Source: an uncultured Oscillospiraceae bacterium (GTDB taxonomy: Bacteria; Bacillota; Clostridia; Oscillospirales; Oscillospiraceae). From it: a stretch of DNA of 64,000 nt. How positions within the stretch are numbered: the stretch's first letter is position 1; every line of letters begins with the position of its first letter. The translations under genes were made by a program, and so were the position numbers. The notes under the pieces are model-generated. The model had not been told where the DNA came from, did not search any database, and saw only the letters and a list, made by a program, of their open reading frames with translations. The stretch is from the NCBI GenBank assembly GCA_910587645.1, contig CAJUNA010000005.1:124001-188000 (forward strand). Reading direction: 5' to 3'. Below, in pieces: positions 7,701 to 15,762 of this stretch.

Positions 7701-10412
7701 CTAGGCAACGCCATCCTCTTTCGATGGCTGGAAAAAGGGCGTGGCAGGATCGTCCCTCCGCATAAACAGCAGCCCGAAGGAGCCGGAGCCACAGTTGCTC
7801 GCAATCGCGGAGGACGCCTTTTGCAGATAGACCCGCTCGAAGGGACAATACTGCTGCACCAGGTTTTGGATATATTGGAGCCTTTTCTCGTCCATCCCTG
7901 AATAGGTGATAAACAGGATGCGCCGGTCAATATTCCTGGTTTCCTGGAGCGTCTTCCGGATGTACTTTTTCGCCACATGGGAAAAATTGCCCATTTCCAT
8001 GCTGCCGACCACCATCCTGCTTTTTCGCAGCACAAGAACCGGATGCAGCAGCAGCGCATCGCAGAGAATTTGTATCTTTTTGGAGATCCGCCCAGCCTGA
8101 CACATCATATGGGTGCTGTTGATAATAAACGCGGAGGAAATGAACCGCTCCATCCGTTTCACCGTCTCCACGATCTCGTCCTTTGCGGCATGGTGCTCCG
8201 CCATGTAGGCCGCGCACAAAACGGACAACCCCATGCTGCTGGAGAGATGCCCGGAATCCACCACCGTGACATTTTCAAAGGATTTTGCCGCTTCAAGGGC
8301 GTTTTGATACCCCTCGCTGACATGCTTTGCCATAGAGACATGGACGACATTTTGGGCTTCCGTTAGCTTTTCCGCAAAAAACCGCTCATAATCCTCCACA
8401 TCCGGCGGTTGGGAATAGCCCGTTCGTCCGCTGGAGATATGGAGCAGAAGCTCATCCGGTTTTAGCTCCTGGTCATCCAGGAAACGGCCTTCGTCTGTGC
8501 ATACATAGTAGGGGCACACGGGGATGCCGAATTCCTTTCGGAGGGACTCTGGCAGGTCGCACACACTGTCTGTTGTAACCAGGACGGAGCGTCTTTTTGC
8601 CTGCTCAAAAATCAGGATGTCTTTGTCAATATCCGCCTGCCTGACCTCCTGGCTAATCCTCACCAATTCTTTCGGGAGAATACTCAGTACAGCGGCCTCC
8701 AGCAGCGCGCCACTGACTGGCTTGGCCAGGTAGCCGCTGAAGCCTTCCTTCCGGTAAAGGAGCTGGTTGTCGCTGCCCGCATTAGCGGTCAGCGCCACCA
8801 CCGGTACATCCTGGCACAGGCCCGCCGGCTGCACCTGTAGCGCGTGCAGGCACTGGATACCGTCCATCTCCGGCATCATATGATCCATGAGGATACAGTC
8901 GTAATGGTGGTTCTGGGTCAGCTTCAGGCATTCGGCACCGCTGGAAGCGGTGTCAATCTGGATCTTTGTCTCCGAGAGCAGCCTGCTGACCACCATCAGA
9001 TTCATGTCATTGTCATCCACGATGAGGATGTGGGCGTCCGGCGCCTCAAAGCTCTGCCGGTACGGTTCCCCATCGTGTACCTGCACGCGGGAGGCCAAGG
9101 TAAACGTACCCAGCTCTTTTTCGTCCACGATGTCCTGATCCAGGGTGACAATGAAGGTAGAACCCTTAGTATAGACGCTGTTCACGCTGATCTCGCCGCC
9201 CATCAGTTCCACCAACTGCCGGACAATGCTCAGTCCCAGCCCGGTTCCCTCGATGTAGCGGTTTTTTTCTTCATCCACCCGGCGGAACGCATTAAAAATA
9301 TAGGGGATATTCTCTTTGCGCACCCCCTGCCCAGTATCCTCCACGGAGTACCAGACGCGCACCCGGTTGACCGCCTGACGCTCACACCGGACAGAAAGAG
9401 TGACCGAGCCCTCGCTGGTGTACTTCACCGCGTTGTTAAGGAGGTTAATCAATACCTGCTTGATGCGTACCTCATCGCCGCAGAGCATACTGGGAATGGA
9501 GGAGTCCACATGCAGCTTGAATTCCAGCCCCTTTTCCTTGGCTTTGATCCAAATCATATTGACAATCTCCGAAAAGAGCGCGCCGGTTTCATAAGAGACA
9601 TTGACAACTTCCATCTTTCCGGATTTGATCTTGGATATATCCAAGATGTCGTTGATCAGCGTCAGCAGCAGCTTGCTGGCTCCCTGAATGTTCCGCGCGT
9701 TTTCAGCTACCTCATCGGGGATGTCCTTGCGCAGGATCAGCTCATTGAGCCCAATGATCGTGTTGATAGGCGTACGGATTTCATGGCTCATGCTGGAAAA
9801 GAAATGGTTTTCCGCCCTGTTCAGCTCCTCAATCTCCTTTTTTTGCTGTTGGGTGATGGCGTTTTCCTCTTCATACATCCGGTTCAGGAACATGAGGATT
9901 ACGCTGGTGAGCAGCCCAACCATAATCATGGAAAAGGCGGAATCAAAAAAGGAGTTGCCATGGACGTTGGGCGAGACAATGTCCGGGAAATAGAAGGCGA
10001 TCCCATAGCAAAGAAGGGTCTCCGCCGTACATAGCCCAAAAAATATGGCCATGCGCCTTCCTTGCAAAGTAATACAGACATAAATAAAGCAGAGGACAAA
10101 CCACTCCGGCACGCCGCTGTAAAACCCGCCCGCGGAAAAAAAGGTGATGGGAAAAAGCGTAAGCAGCAGCAGCGTGATTGCCGTGGCCCCTGTTTGAATG
10201 CGCCCCTTCCGGATGCTGAATTTTACAATGAGCGCCATTGCGGCAAGGCTCACGATCAACAGCACAATATTTAAAATACTTCTCCCCATGGGCAAAGTAA
10301 ATATCAGCGCGATCATGCAGATACCTGTTATAATGCGGAACATACGCTCATGCAGGCCAATCCTATGATCCGTGATGATCTCAAACCATTTTTTTATCAC
10401 GCAGTTCTTCAC
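7701..10412 (-). CDS. Hybrid histidine kinase-receiver with C-terminal DegV (fatty-acid-binding) domain
   Basis: 903 residues. Six predicted membrane helices (about 24-177) form an integral sensor with no large outside domain. HisKA follows with SMSHEIRTPIN (His210), then HATPase with an N box (NLLNNAVKYT), DTGQG at 359-363 and GTGLGLSI at 389-396. A receiver domain at about 460-570 has Asp466/467, phospho-acceptor Asp510 and Lys564. From residue 608 to 885 there is a full DegV domain: TTDSVCDLP, YSQPP, HVSMAKHVSEGYQ, VDSGHLSSSMGL, CQAGRIS and the C-terminal SNCGSGSFGLLF. DegV/FakB proteins bind one fatty acid. The fusion suggests lipid state modulates, or is modulated by, phosphorelay; that is inference. 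The start is a GTG; a GTG at 10400 has better SD spacing (AAGGGG, 11 bases). Confidence 0.93.
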   Translation of the reverse strand: MKNCVIKKWFEIITDHRIGLHERMFRIITGICMIALIFTLPMGRSILNIVLLIVSLAAMALIVKFSIRKGRIQTGATAITLLLLTLFPITFFSAGGFYSGVPEWFVLCFIYVCITLQGRRMAIFFGLCTAETLLCYGIAFYFPDIVSPNVHGNSFFDSAFSMIMVGLLTSVILMFLNRMYEEENAITQQQKKEIEELNRAENHFFSSMSHEIRTPINTIIGLNELILRKDIPDEVAENARNIQGASKLLLTLINDILDISKIKSGKMEVVNVSYETGALFSEIVNMIWIKAKEKGLEFKLHVDSSIPSMLCGDEVRIKQVLINLLNNAVKYTSEGSVTLSVRCERQAVNRVRVWYSVEDTGQGVRKENIPYIFNAFRRVDEEKNRYIEGTGLGLSIVRQLVELMGGEISVNSVYTKGSTFIVTLDQDIVDEKELGTFTLASRVQVHDGEPYRQSFEAPDAHILIVDDNDMNLMVVSRLLSETKIQIDTASSGAECLKLTQNHHYDCILMDHMMPEMDGIQCLHALQVQPAGLCQDVPVVALTANAGSDNQLLYRKEGFSGYLAKPVSGALLEAAVLSILPKELVRISQEVRQADIDKDILIFEQAKRRSVLVTTDSVCDLPESLRKEFGIPVCPYYVCTDEGRFLDDQELKPDELLLHISSGRTGYSQPPDVEDYERFFAEKLTEAQNVVHVSMAKHVSEGYQNALEAAKSFENVTVVDSGHLSSSMGLSVLCAAYMAEHHAAKDEIVETVKRMERFISSAFIINSTHMMCQAGRISKKIQILCDALLLHPVLVLRKSRMVVGSMEMGNFSHVAKKYIRKTLQETRNIDRRILFITYSGMDEKRLQYIQNLVQQYCPFERVYLQKASSAIASNCGSGSFGLLFMRRDDPATPFFQPSKEDGVA

Positions 10413-10426
10413 CCCTTAAAGCACAG

Positions 10427-10458
10427 TATGATTCCTGCATTTTCATGCAGGAATCATA
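10427..10458. repeat. Perfect hairpin between the two hybrid kinase genes
   Basis: Arms tatgattcctgcat and atgcaggaatcata enclose a tttc loop in the 145-base gap between the second kinase and the DegV-fused kinase. On the minus strand no strong T run follows, so it could be an operator, an RNA-processing site or a weak terminator. No separate promoter for the downstream gene is obvious. Confidence 0.6.
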
Positions 10459-10557
10459 TAATTTTATTCAAGCCATCCACTTACGGCCGGGCGCGGCGGC
10501 ATCAGCACTTCCCGGCTTTGCACCGGAGCAATTTGTTAGATGAATGATGGAAAAACG

Positions 10558-13131
10558 CTACATTCCGGCGATATGAGCGCAAAGCTCCTCATAGGCGCGC
10601 AGCAGCCCTGGGTGGTGCGCCCGGATATAGTCTCCATCCCCCCGTTTTCCAGCCATCTCCAGTTCCTTCGCCTGGGCAGAAAGGGCTTCCGCCCCAATGG
10701 TCAGCGATGTACTTTTCAGCGCATGAACCTTGACCGCGTAATCCGCCCAATTGGCGCTTTCAAACAGGGAGGCAAGCTCCGCCTGCTTTTCCCCGCTCTG
10801 CGCGTGGAAAAGCCGCAGCATCTCCCGGTAAAAGCCCTCTTCCCCACCGCAATAATTTAGTCCGATCTCCACATTAACACCGGCTTGGACAAGCTGGTCG
10901 CGGAAGGTTGCCGTATTCTCCGCCGGAGCTTCCGGTAAACCTACGCTCTCCGGAGCGGTCTCATCCTTCACCGGGCTGGCCTGTGTATCCGGCGGTTCCA
11001 GTTCCTTCTCCGCCAGGGCAAGCTCCGCCGCTTCAGCGGCTTCGGCGGTCAGCGACTTTTTGGCTGGGGTTATGCTGTACTGGATACAGCTTTTGGGCAG
11101 AACCCGCCGCAGAACCCGCTCCAAAACAGTGCGCTCAATAGGTTTCGGCACAAATTCCGTAAATCCCTCGCTGCGGAACATCTCCCTCGCGCCGCTGACA
11201 GTGTTTGCCGTCAGCGCGATCACAGGAATATCCTGATACATGCCGTTGTGCAGCTCTCTAATTTTTTTCAGTGTCTCCACGCCATCAAAGCCGGGCATCA
11301 TGTGATCCAGGAAGATAATATCGTAGGGGGTGCTGCCACACTGCGCCACCGCTTCCCGTCCGCTTAGGCAGGTGTCCACCTGGATCCCATAGCTTCCCAA
11401 AACGCCCTTGGCGACCACAAGGTTCATTTCCTCATCGTCCACCGCCAGGGCGCGGACGCCTACGCAGGTAAAGGGTTTTCGTCCTGCGGCCTGATCCTCG
11501 GCGAAGCCCCGCTCCCCAGTCTCCCCGTTGAGCAGGTTTGCAACGGAAAGGGCGGAAAACGGCTTATGTATCATAAGCAGCCTGCTTTCATTGTCCAGGG
11601 TAAATTCCCGCTCCGCGATCACGACCACGCGCAGCGTACCGGCCAGGTCTTCATAGTAAGAGCGGTTTTCCTCATATTCCGCCTGGGCGATGAATACATG
11701 GGTGAGCGGGTAACTATACAGCAATTTGAGCAGCCCCTCAAAGTTATGGGTTTGATAGCCTTTGATGCCAAGCCCCTCCACCAGATTCAGGATCAGCCCA
11801 TCATAATATTCACGGACCTCATCGCAGGTGTACTTTTCGGGCTTGAAATAACACCCGATGCAGAGCTGCTCCGCGCGGTTGAGGACGATGCAGGGCCGCT
11901 CGTCCGCCACGCCCTGGGGAATTGCAATATGAGCATGCAATCCCTGCTGCCCCGTACTTTCAAAATGGATGAAACCGCCCATGGCGTTCAGAAGCCCACG
12001 GGCAATGGGGATGCCAAGCCCCAGTCCGCCCGCGAAGCGGCTGCTTCCGGAATCCGCCTGGTAAAAAACATCAAACATCTGCGTGAGCTGGTCATCCGTC
12101 ATCCCGATGCCTGTGTCGCGGATATCTATGATAAGGTTAATGCCATAATTTTCCTGCCGGAACCCGATCCGGACGTTCATGCCCCCCTCTTCCGTAAATT
12201 TGATGGAATTTTCCACCAGGATTTTAAGGACATGGGAAATTTTTTCCGCGTCTCCCACAAGGACTGCCGGAACCTTCGGATCAATGTCGAACACCATCTC
12301 CAAATGCTGCCGGTTGCTTTGCAGCGCGGTCATCGTGATGACATCGTTGAGCACAGAAGTAATCATATAATCCTCTGCGGCCGCAGTCAGCGTCCCCTCC
12401 ACGATCTCTGTATAGTCCAGCATGTTGTTGATCTGGTTGGACAGGCGCTTGCCCGCCAGCTTAATGGAGGTCATATCCGCCCGGATCTCCGGGGAAAGAT
12501 CCTTGCCAAGGGCTACCTCGCTGATGCCGATGACCATATTGATTGGCGTGCGAAGCTCATGAGAAACGTTCGACAAAAAGACGGCGTTCTGTTTACCCGC
12601 CGTCTCCAGCTCCGCAAATACGTTGTCATACCATTTCCGCTGGGCAGTTCGCCGGTTGATCCAGTACCTTGCCAGGGCTGCCCCGCCGAAGGTCACAATG
12701 GCCCCCATCCCCAGGCGAAACGCGTCCTGGAACGCCATATGGCGGGAGATGGTATGAAGCACCAGCCAATGATACAGCATCCCCACCACATAGATAGCCG
12801 CTACCGCATGCAGAATCCACTTTTTATTCAGCATAAACAGCGCAAGGATCAGGATGCAGGCCAGGGCCGGGATGTCAAAAAGGCTGGCCTTGTGCACGCC
12901 GAAGAAAAAGAATTCAGTCAGCATCAGCCCGGCGCACAGGTCCTCAAAGAACAGATCCGAACCGGCTCTTGCGATATGCAGGAGCCACACGCTGAAGCAG
13001 CCCGTTGCCATCAGCGGGACTACCCAGGCCTCCCACCCCATGGCCAGCGTAACTAGGCTGAGCATTCCGCTGAATGCAGTGGTGATGACAGCCAGCAGCA
13101 GATGCCTGCTTGTCTGTTCTTCCGCCCTCAT
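10558..13131 (-). CDS. Membrane hybrid histidine kinase with receiver and Hpt domains
   Basis: 857 residues. Several membrane helices occupy about 10-155. HisKA has SNVSHELRTPIN (His191); HATPase has N box VENSIKFT (306-313), DTGIG (339-343) and GGLGLGIPIARGL. A region at about 412-535 looks like a degenerate receiver without a clear acceptor Asp. A functional receiver follows at about 560-670 (ALAVDDEEMN, Asp609 in FLDHMMP, VIALTA, KPIE). After an Ala/Glu/Pro linker a C-terminal Hpt domain carries HALKSTSLTIGA with His803. This is a full internal phosphorelay (His-Asp-His), BarA-like in layout. Its ATG overlaps the stop of the CheY-like gene (ATGA), so the two are translationally coupled. 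Confidence 0.95.
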   Translation of the reverse strand: MRAEEQTSRHLLLAVITTAFSGMLSLVTLAMGWEAWVVPLMATGCFSVWLLHIARAGSDLFFEDLCAGLMLTEFFFFGVHKASLFDIPALACILILALFMLNKKWILHAVAAIYVVGMLYHWLVLHTISRHMAFQDAFRLGMGAIVTFGGAALARYWINRRTAQRKWYDNVFAELETAGKQNAVFLSNVSHELRTPINMVIGISEVALGKDLSPEIRADMTSIKLAGKRLSNQINNMLDYTEIVEGTLTAAAEDYMITSVLNDVITMTALQSNRQHLEMVFDIDPKVPAVLVGDAEKISHVLKILVENSIKFTEEGGMNVRIGFRQENYGINLIIDIRDTGIGMTDDQLTQMFDVFYQADSGSSRFAGGLGLGIPIARGLLNAMGGFIHFESTGQQGLHAHIAIPQGVADERPCIVLNRAEQLCIGCYFKPEKYTCDEVREYYDGLILNLVEGLGIKGYQTHNFEGLLKLLYSYPLTHVFIAQAEYEENRSYYEDLAGTLRVVVIAEREFTLDNESRLLMIHKPFSALSVANLLNGETGERGFAEDQAAGRKPFTCVGVRALAVDDEEMNLVVAKGVLGSYGIQVDTCLSGREAVAQCGSTPYDIIFLDHMMPGFDGVETLKKIRELHNGMYQDIPVIALTANTVSGAREMFRSEGFTEFVPKPIERTVLERVLRRVLPKSCIQYSITPAKKSLTAEAAEAAELALAEKELEPPDTQASPVKDETAPESVGLPEAPAENTATFRDQLVQAGVNVEIGLNYCGGEEGFYREMLRLFHAQSGEKQAELASLFESANWADYAVKVHALKSTSLTIGAEALSAQAKELEMAGKRGDGDYIRAHHPGLLRAYEELCAHIAGM

Positions 13132-13490
13132 TGCTTCGCGAACTCCTGGGCAACCCGTTTGAGCAGTTCTTGCGGCTCAAAGGGCTTTTTCAGATAATTC
13201 ACCGCGCCCAGCCGGATGGCGCTGACCACGTCATCCTCCTGGCCCGACGCCGTTAAAAAGATGACCGGGATATCAGCGGCAAACTCCTTCATTCGCTCAA
13301 AGGTCTCTATGCCGTTCAGCTTAGGCATCTCGATATCCAGCAAAACCAGGTCCACATGTTCACACTTCAGCCTATCCAGCGCCTGGATCCCGGAGTCCAC
13401 CATCAGCACGTCATATTCCTTTCCCAGGATCATCTTTGTCCTCACCAGATTCATAGTATCATCATCTACCACTAAAATGCGTTTTTGCAC
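13128..13490 (-). CDS. CheY-like single-domain response regulator
   Basis: 120 residues consisting only of a receiver domain: acidic pair in ILVVDDDTMN (Asp9/Asp10), phospho-acceptor Asp52 in LVLLDIEMPKLNG, Thr in VIFLTASG and Lys in YLKKPFEP. No output domain is present, so it acts by protein contact or as a phosphate shuttle. It starts with GTG after a strong SD (AAGGAGG, 8 bases) and overlaps the following hybrid kinase by 4 bases. The probable path is phosphate transfer to or from the Hpt His803 of that kinase; this is inferred from coupling. Confidence 0.95.
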   Translation of the reverse strand: MQKRILVVDDDTMNLVRTKMILGKEYDVLMVDSGIQALDRLKCEHVDLVLLDIEMPKLNGIETFERMKEFAADIPVIFLTASGQEDDVVSAIRLGAVNYLKKPFEPQELLKRVAQEFAKQ

Positions 13491-13534
13491 AATAATTTCC
13501 TCCTTGTTTCCATACTTGGTATTTCCAAACCTTC

Positions 13535-13563
13535 ATTGTAAATGAAATCGGGAAGAAAATCAA
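13535..13563 (-). promoter_or_regulatory. Promoter for the response-regulator/kinase operon
   Basis: Minus strand TTGATT (13558-13563), 17-base spacer and TACAAT (13535-13540), roughly 45 bases upstream of the GTG of the CheY-like gene. Confidence 0.6.
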
Positions 13564-13619
13564 GTCTCTATTGGATGCAATTTTAATTAATATGTATTCC
13601 GCATTACGCCTCTTCCCAC

Positions 13620-13648
13620 TTTACACATAGCCCGTCCCATGCTATAAT
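13620..13648 (+). promoter_or_regulatory. Promoter for queT
   Basis: TTTACA (13620-13625) and TATAAT (13643-13648) with a 17-base spacer. Transcription would begin at about 13655, just at the 5' edge of the structured leader. Confidence 0.8.
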
Positions 13649-13653
13649 AACCC

Positions 13654-13740
13654 CTGACTGGTTTCCACACCCAGTCCAAGCGCGGAACTGACCACCGCGT
13701 TCGTTCGGCGCCCTTTTCCACAGCGGGGCGTCCGTTCTCT
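13654..13740 (+). ncRNA. Candidate preQ1 riboswitch (class III-like) in the queT leader
   Basis: Structured leader between the promoter and queT. Stem 1 is gactgg (13656-13661) with ccagtc (13671-13676). Stem 2 is cgcgg (13681-13685) with ccgcg (13695-13699). Stem 3 is formed around cggcgccc (13706-13713) and ggggcgtccg (13725-13734). Class III preQ1 riboswitches are known from Ruminococcaceae upstream of queT, and the strings tttcc, ccagtccaag and gcggaactgaccacc look consistent with that class as I recall it. The gene context strongly supports a preQ1/preQ0 sensor; assignment to class III specifically is not certain without a covariance search. Confidence 0.6.
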
Positions 13741-13766
13741 AAACAAAAAATGGAGGTATCTCAAAC

Positions 13767-14282
13767 ATGAAAAAACTGACCGTCCGCGAAATCACCTTTG
13801 CCGCCCTGGTAGGCGCGCTCTATGTCACCTTGTGCTACTTCGGAAACATATTCGGCCTGACCTTTGGGATTTTCCAGTGCCGGTTTGCGGAAGCCCTGAC
13901 GGTGCTGCCATTCCTGTGCCCCACCGCCGCGTGGGGGCTGTTCGCGGGGTGCATCCTCTCTAATATCATCAGCCCCTATGGCCTGCCAGATTTGATTTTC
14001 GGCTCGCTGGCAACGCTGGCCGCCGGCCTGCTGACCGCGCGGTGCAAGAGTAAGTGGCTTGCCCCCCTGCCACCGGTAATTTGCAACGGCTTGATCGTGG
14101 GCGCGCTGCTGGCGTGGTCGGAAACCGGGTTTTCCGCCGCTTTTCCCGGTGTGTTTGCCTTTAATGTTCTCAGCGTAGGCGGCGCGGAACTGCTGGTATG
14201 CTATATTTTAGGCATCCCGCTGTTGGAGCTGCTGGCCAGAAGCCGGGTCATGCCCCAGACTGTTACCCCGCCGCGCCATTGA
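13767..14282 (+). CDS. queT: QueT-type queuosine-precursor transporter (ECF S component)
   Basis: 171 residues, six hydrophobic segments. The start MKKLTVREITFAALVGALYVTL and the body (FGIFQCRFAEALTVLPFL, GCILSNIISPYGLPDLIFGSLATL) match QueT, the substrate-binding membrane subunit of an energy-coupling-factor transporter for preQ0/preQ1. It depends on shared EcfA/A'/T subunits, which are not in this window. SD GGAGG is 10 bases before the ATG. The structured leader implies ligand-controlled expression. Downstream is a strong terminator shared with the convergent glycosyltransferase gene. Confidence 0.93.
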   Translation: MKKLTVREITFAALVGALYVTLCYFGNIFGLTFGIFQCRFAEALTVLPFLCPTAAWGLFAGCILSNIISPYGLPDLIFGSLATLAAGLLTARCKSKWLAPLPPVICNGLIVGALLAWSETGFSAAFPGVFAFNVLSVGGAELLVCYILGIPLLELLARSRVMPQTVTPPRH

Positions 14283-14324
14283 CAGTACAGGGGTTATATA
14301 TTTCAGCCTGTGCCGGGATAAACC

Positions 14325-14364
14325 AAACAGCCGGGGCGGCAAAAGCCGCCCCGGCTGTTTTTTG
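14325..14364. terminator. Bidirectional terminator between queT and the glycosyltransferase
   Basis: Arms aaacagccggggcggc and gccgccccggctgttt around an aaaa loop, with T runs on both outer sides when read in each direction. It serves the two convergent genes. Confidence 0.92.
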
Positions 14365-14365
14365 T

Positions 14366-15535
14366 TTACCATTGTTCGCCCACAGCCGCAGGCATGGTGT
14401 CCTGCTCCACAGATAAATAGAGCTGCTCTGCTGCTTTTCCAAAGGCTTCGGCGGAAAATTTTTCTGACGATTCCCGCGCCGCTGCCTGCATCTGCCGCCG
14501 CAGCGATTCATCGCCGCAGAACGCCGCCAGGCAGGCGCCGAAGGTTTTGCTGTCCTCATATTGCCAGCCGTTGACGCCGTTTTCCACCACGCCGTCCACG
14601 CAGGGATCCTTCCGGCACAGCACCGGCACACCAGCCGCCAGGGCTTCGAAATAGGTCAGCCCCTGGGTCTCGCTGGTAGAGGCGGTGACAAACAGGTCGC
14701 CCAGCCGGTAATAATCAGCGACCTCCCCGTGGGGAACCATACCGGTAAAGATCATATCCAGCTTTCTGCCCCTAGCGTAGTCCAGCACCTCCTCCCGGTC
14801 AGGCCCATCGCCAACCAGAAGCAGTGTCACGTCCCGCCGGCCGGTATCGGCAATCTGGTCAATGAGCCGTTCCAGGTTTTTCTCCTTGGCCATGCGGCCC
14901 AGGTACAGCAGTACGGTACGCCCCTCGGGGATGGCCCAGCGGCGGCGGAGGGCATCCATCCTTGCGGGATCCGGTTCCTGCCGGTAGGCCCGCAGGTCCA
15001 CGCCGGTAGGGATGACCTCAATCCGGCAGCGTACGTTGTAATCCCGCAGGAGCTTTTCCACCTTTTGGCTGGGAGCGACCACGCAGGCGGCCCGGCCGCA
15101 GATCCACCGGGAGAATACGGAAACAACTGCCCGGCCTACCCGGACGCTGGGGGAGAAATAATGGGTATAATCCTCATAAACCGTGTGGTAAGTATGGACG
15201 ATGGGAACGCCCAGGCGGTTGGACAGGGCATAGGCCACCCGGAAAGAGCTGAACTCGCATTGGGAGTGGATCACATCCGGCCGCCAAACCACCAACTCTT
15301 GAAGCATACTGCGGGTTCTGTTGACCCGGAACCGCGCGCCGGGATAGATTTTATTCGCGCTGATGGAACCCATATAGTAGACGTTTCCGTCCCGATAGGA
15401 ATGCAGGTTGTTGGACAGGGTGACCACCCGGACTTCGTGCCCCAGCTCCTCCAGTTCCCGCTGCAAAAGCAGTACGGAGGTCACTACGCCATTGATAACC
15501 GGCGCGTACCAATCCGTTGTAATCAAAACTTTCAT
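14366..15535 (-). CDS. GT4 family glycosyltransferase (diacylglycerol/PIM mannosyl- or glucosyl-transferase-like)
   Basis: 389 residues with the GT-B fold. The N-terminus MKVLITTDWYAPVINGVVTSV has the GGVxxx-type acceptor loop. Further motifs are HSQCEFSSFRVAYAL, HTYHTVYEDYTHYF, VIPTGVDLRAYR and LLYLGRMAKEKNLERLI. The donor-site EX7E region is SETQGLTYFEALAAGVPVLC. The nearest familiar relatives are UgtP/MgtA-type enzymes that glycosylate diacylglycerol or build lipid-anchored glycans; the exact sugar cannot be told. The start was placed at the ATG 8 bases after GAGAGG, five codons inside a longer TTG frame. A consensus promoter lies about 50 bases upstream. Confidence 0.9.
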   Translation of the reverse strand: MKVLITTDWYAPVINGVVTSVLLLQRELEELGHEVRVVTLSNNLHSYRDGNVYYMGSISANKIYPGARFRVNRTRSMLQELVVWRPDVIHSQCEFSSFRVAYALSNRLGVPIVHTYHTVYEDYTHYFSPSVRVGRAVVSVFSRWICGRAACVVAPSQKVEKLLRDYNVRCRIEVIPTGVDLRAYRQEPDPARMDALRRRWAIPEGRTVLLYLGRMAKEKNLERLIDQIADTGRRDVTLLLVGDGPDREEVLDYARGRKLDMIFTGMVPHGEVADYYRLGDLFVTASTSETQGLTYFEALAAGVPVLCRKDPCVDGVVENGVNGWQYEDSKTFGACLAAFCGDESLRRQMQAAARESSEKFSAEAFGKAAEQLYLSVEQDTMPAAVGEQW

Positions 15536-15583
15536 ATAGCATCCTCTCAATCAGGTTAAGTTAGTTTGGGGATGTGCAGCTTG

Positions 15584-15612
15584 ATTATAGCAAATCCCAT
15601 CCTGTGGAGCAA
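15584..15612 (-). promoter_or_regulatory. Promoter for the GT4 glycosyltransferase
   Basis: Minus strand TTGCTC (15607-15612), 17-base spacer, TATAAT (15584-15589). Confidence 0.7.
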
Positions 15613-15679
15613 GGGGTTTAAAAAAATCCTAAAAATTACCCAGCGTTCTTGTGTCTATTTTTCTCATAAAATGGAAATT

Positions 15680-15707
15680 GGCGGTGGGCTTCCGGCATCC
15701 CACCGCC
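15680..15707 (-). terminator. Hairpin downstream of the DUF4091 gene
   Basis: Arms ggcggtggg and cccaccgcc around a 10-base loop, about 60 bases after the DUF4091 stop on the minus strand and followed by a weak AT-rich stretch. Probable terminator of the minus-strand operon ending with DUF4091. Confidence 0.55.
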
Positions 15708-15762
15708 ATAAAAATCCTTCGCAGCCAAGCCCTGGACAAGCGTTATCCGCCGTATGCCAGTC

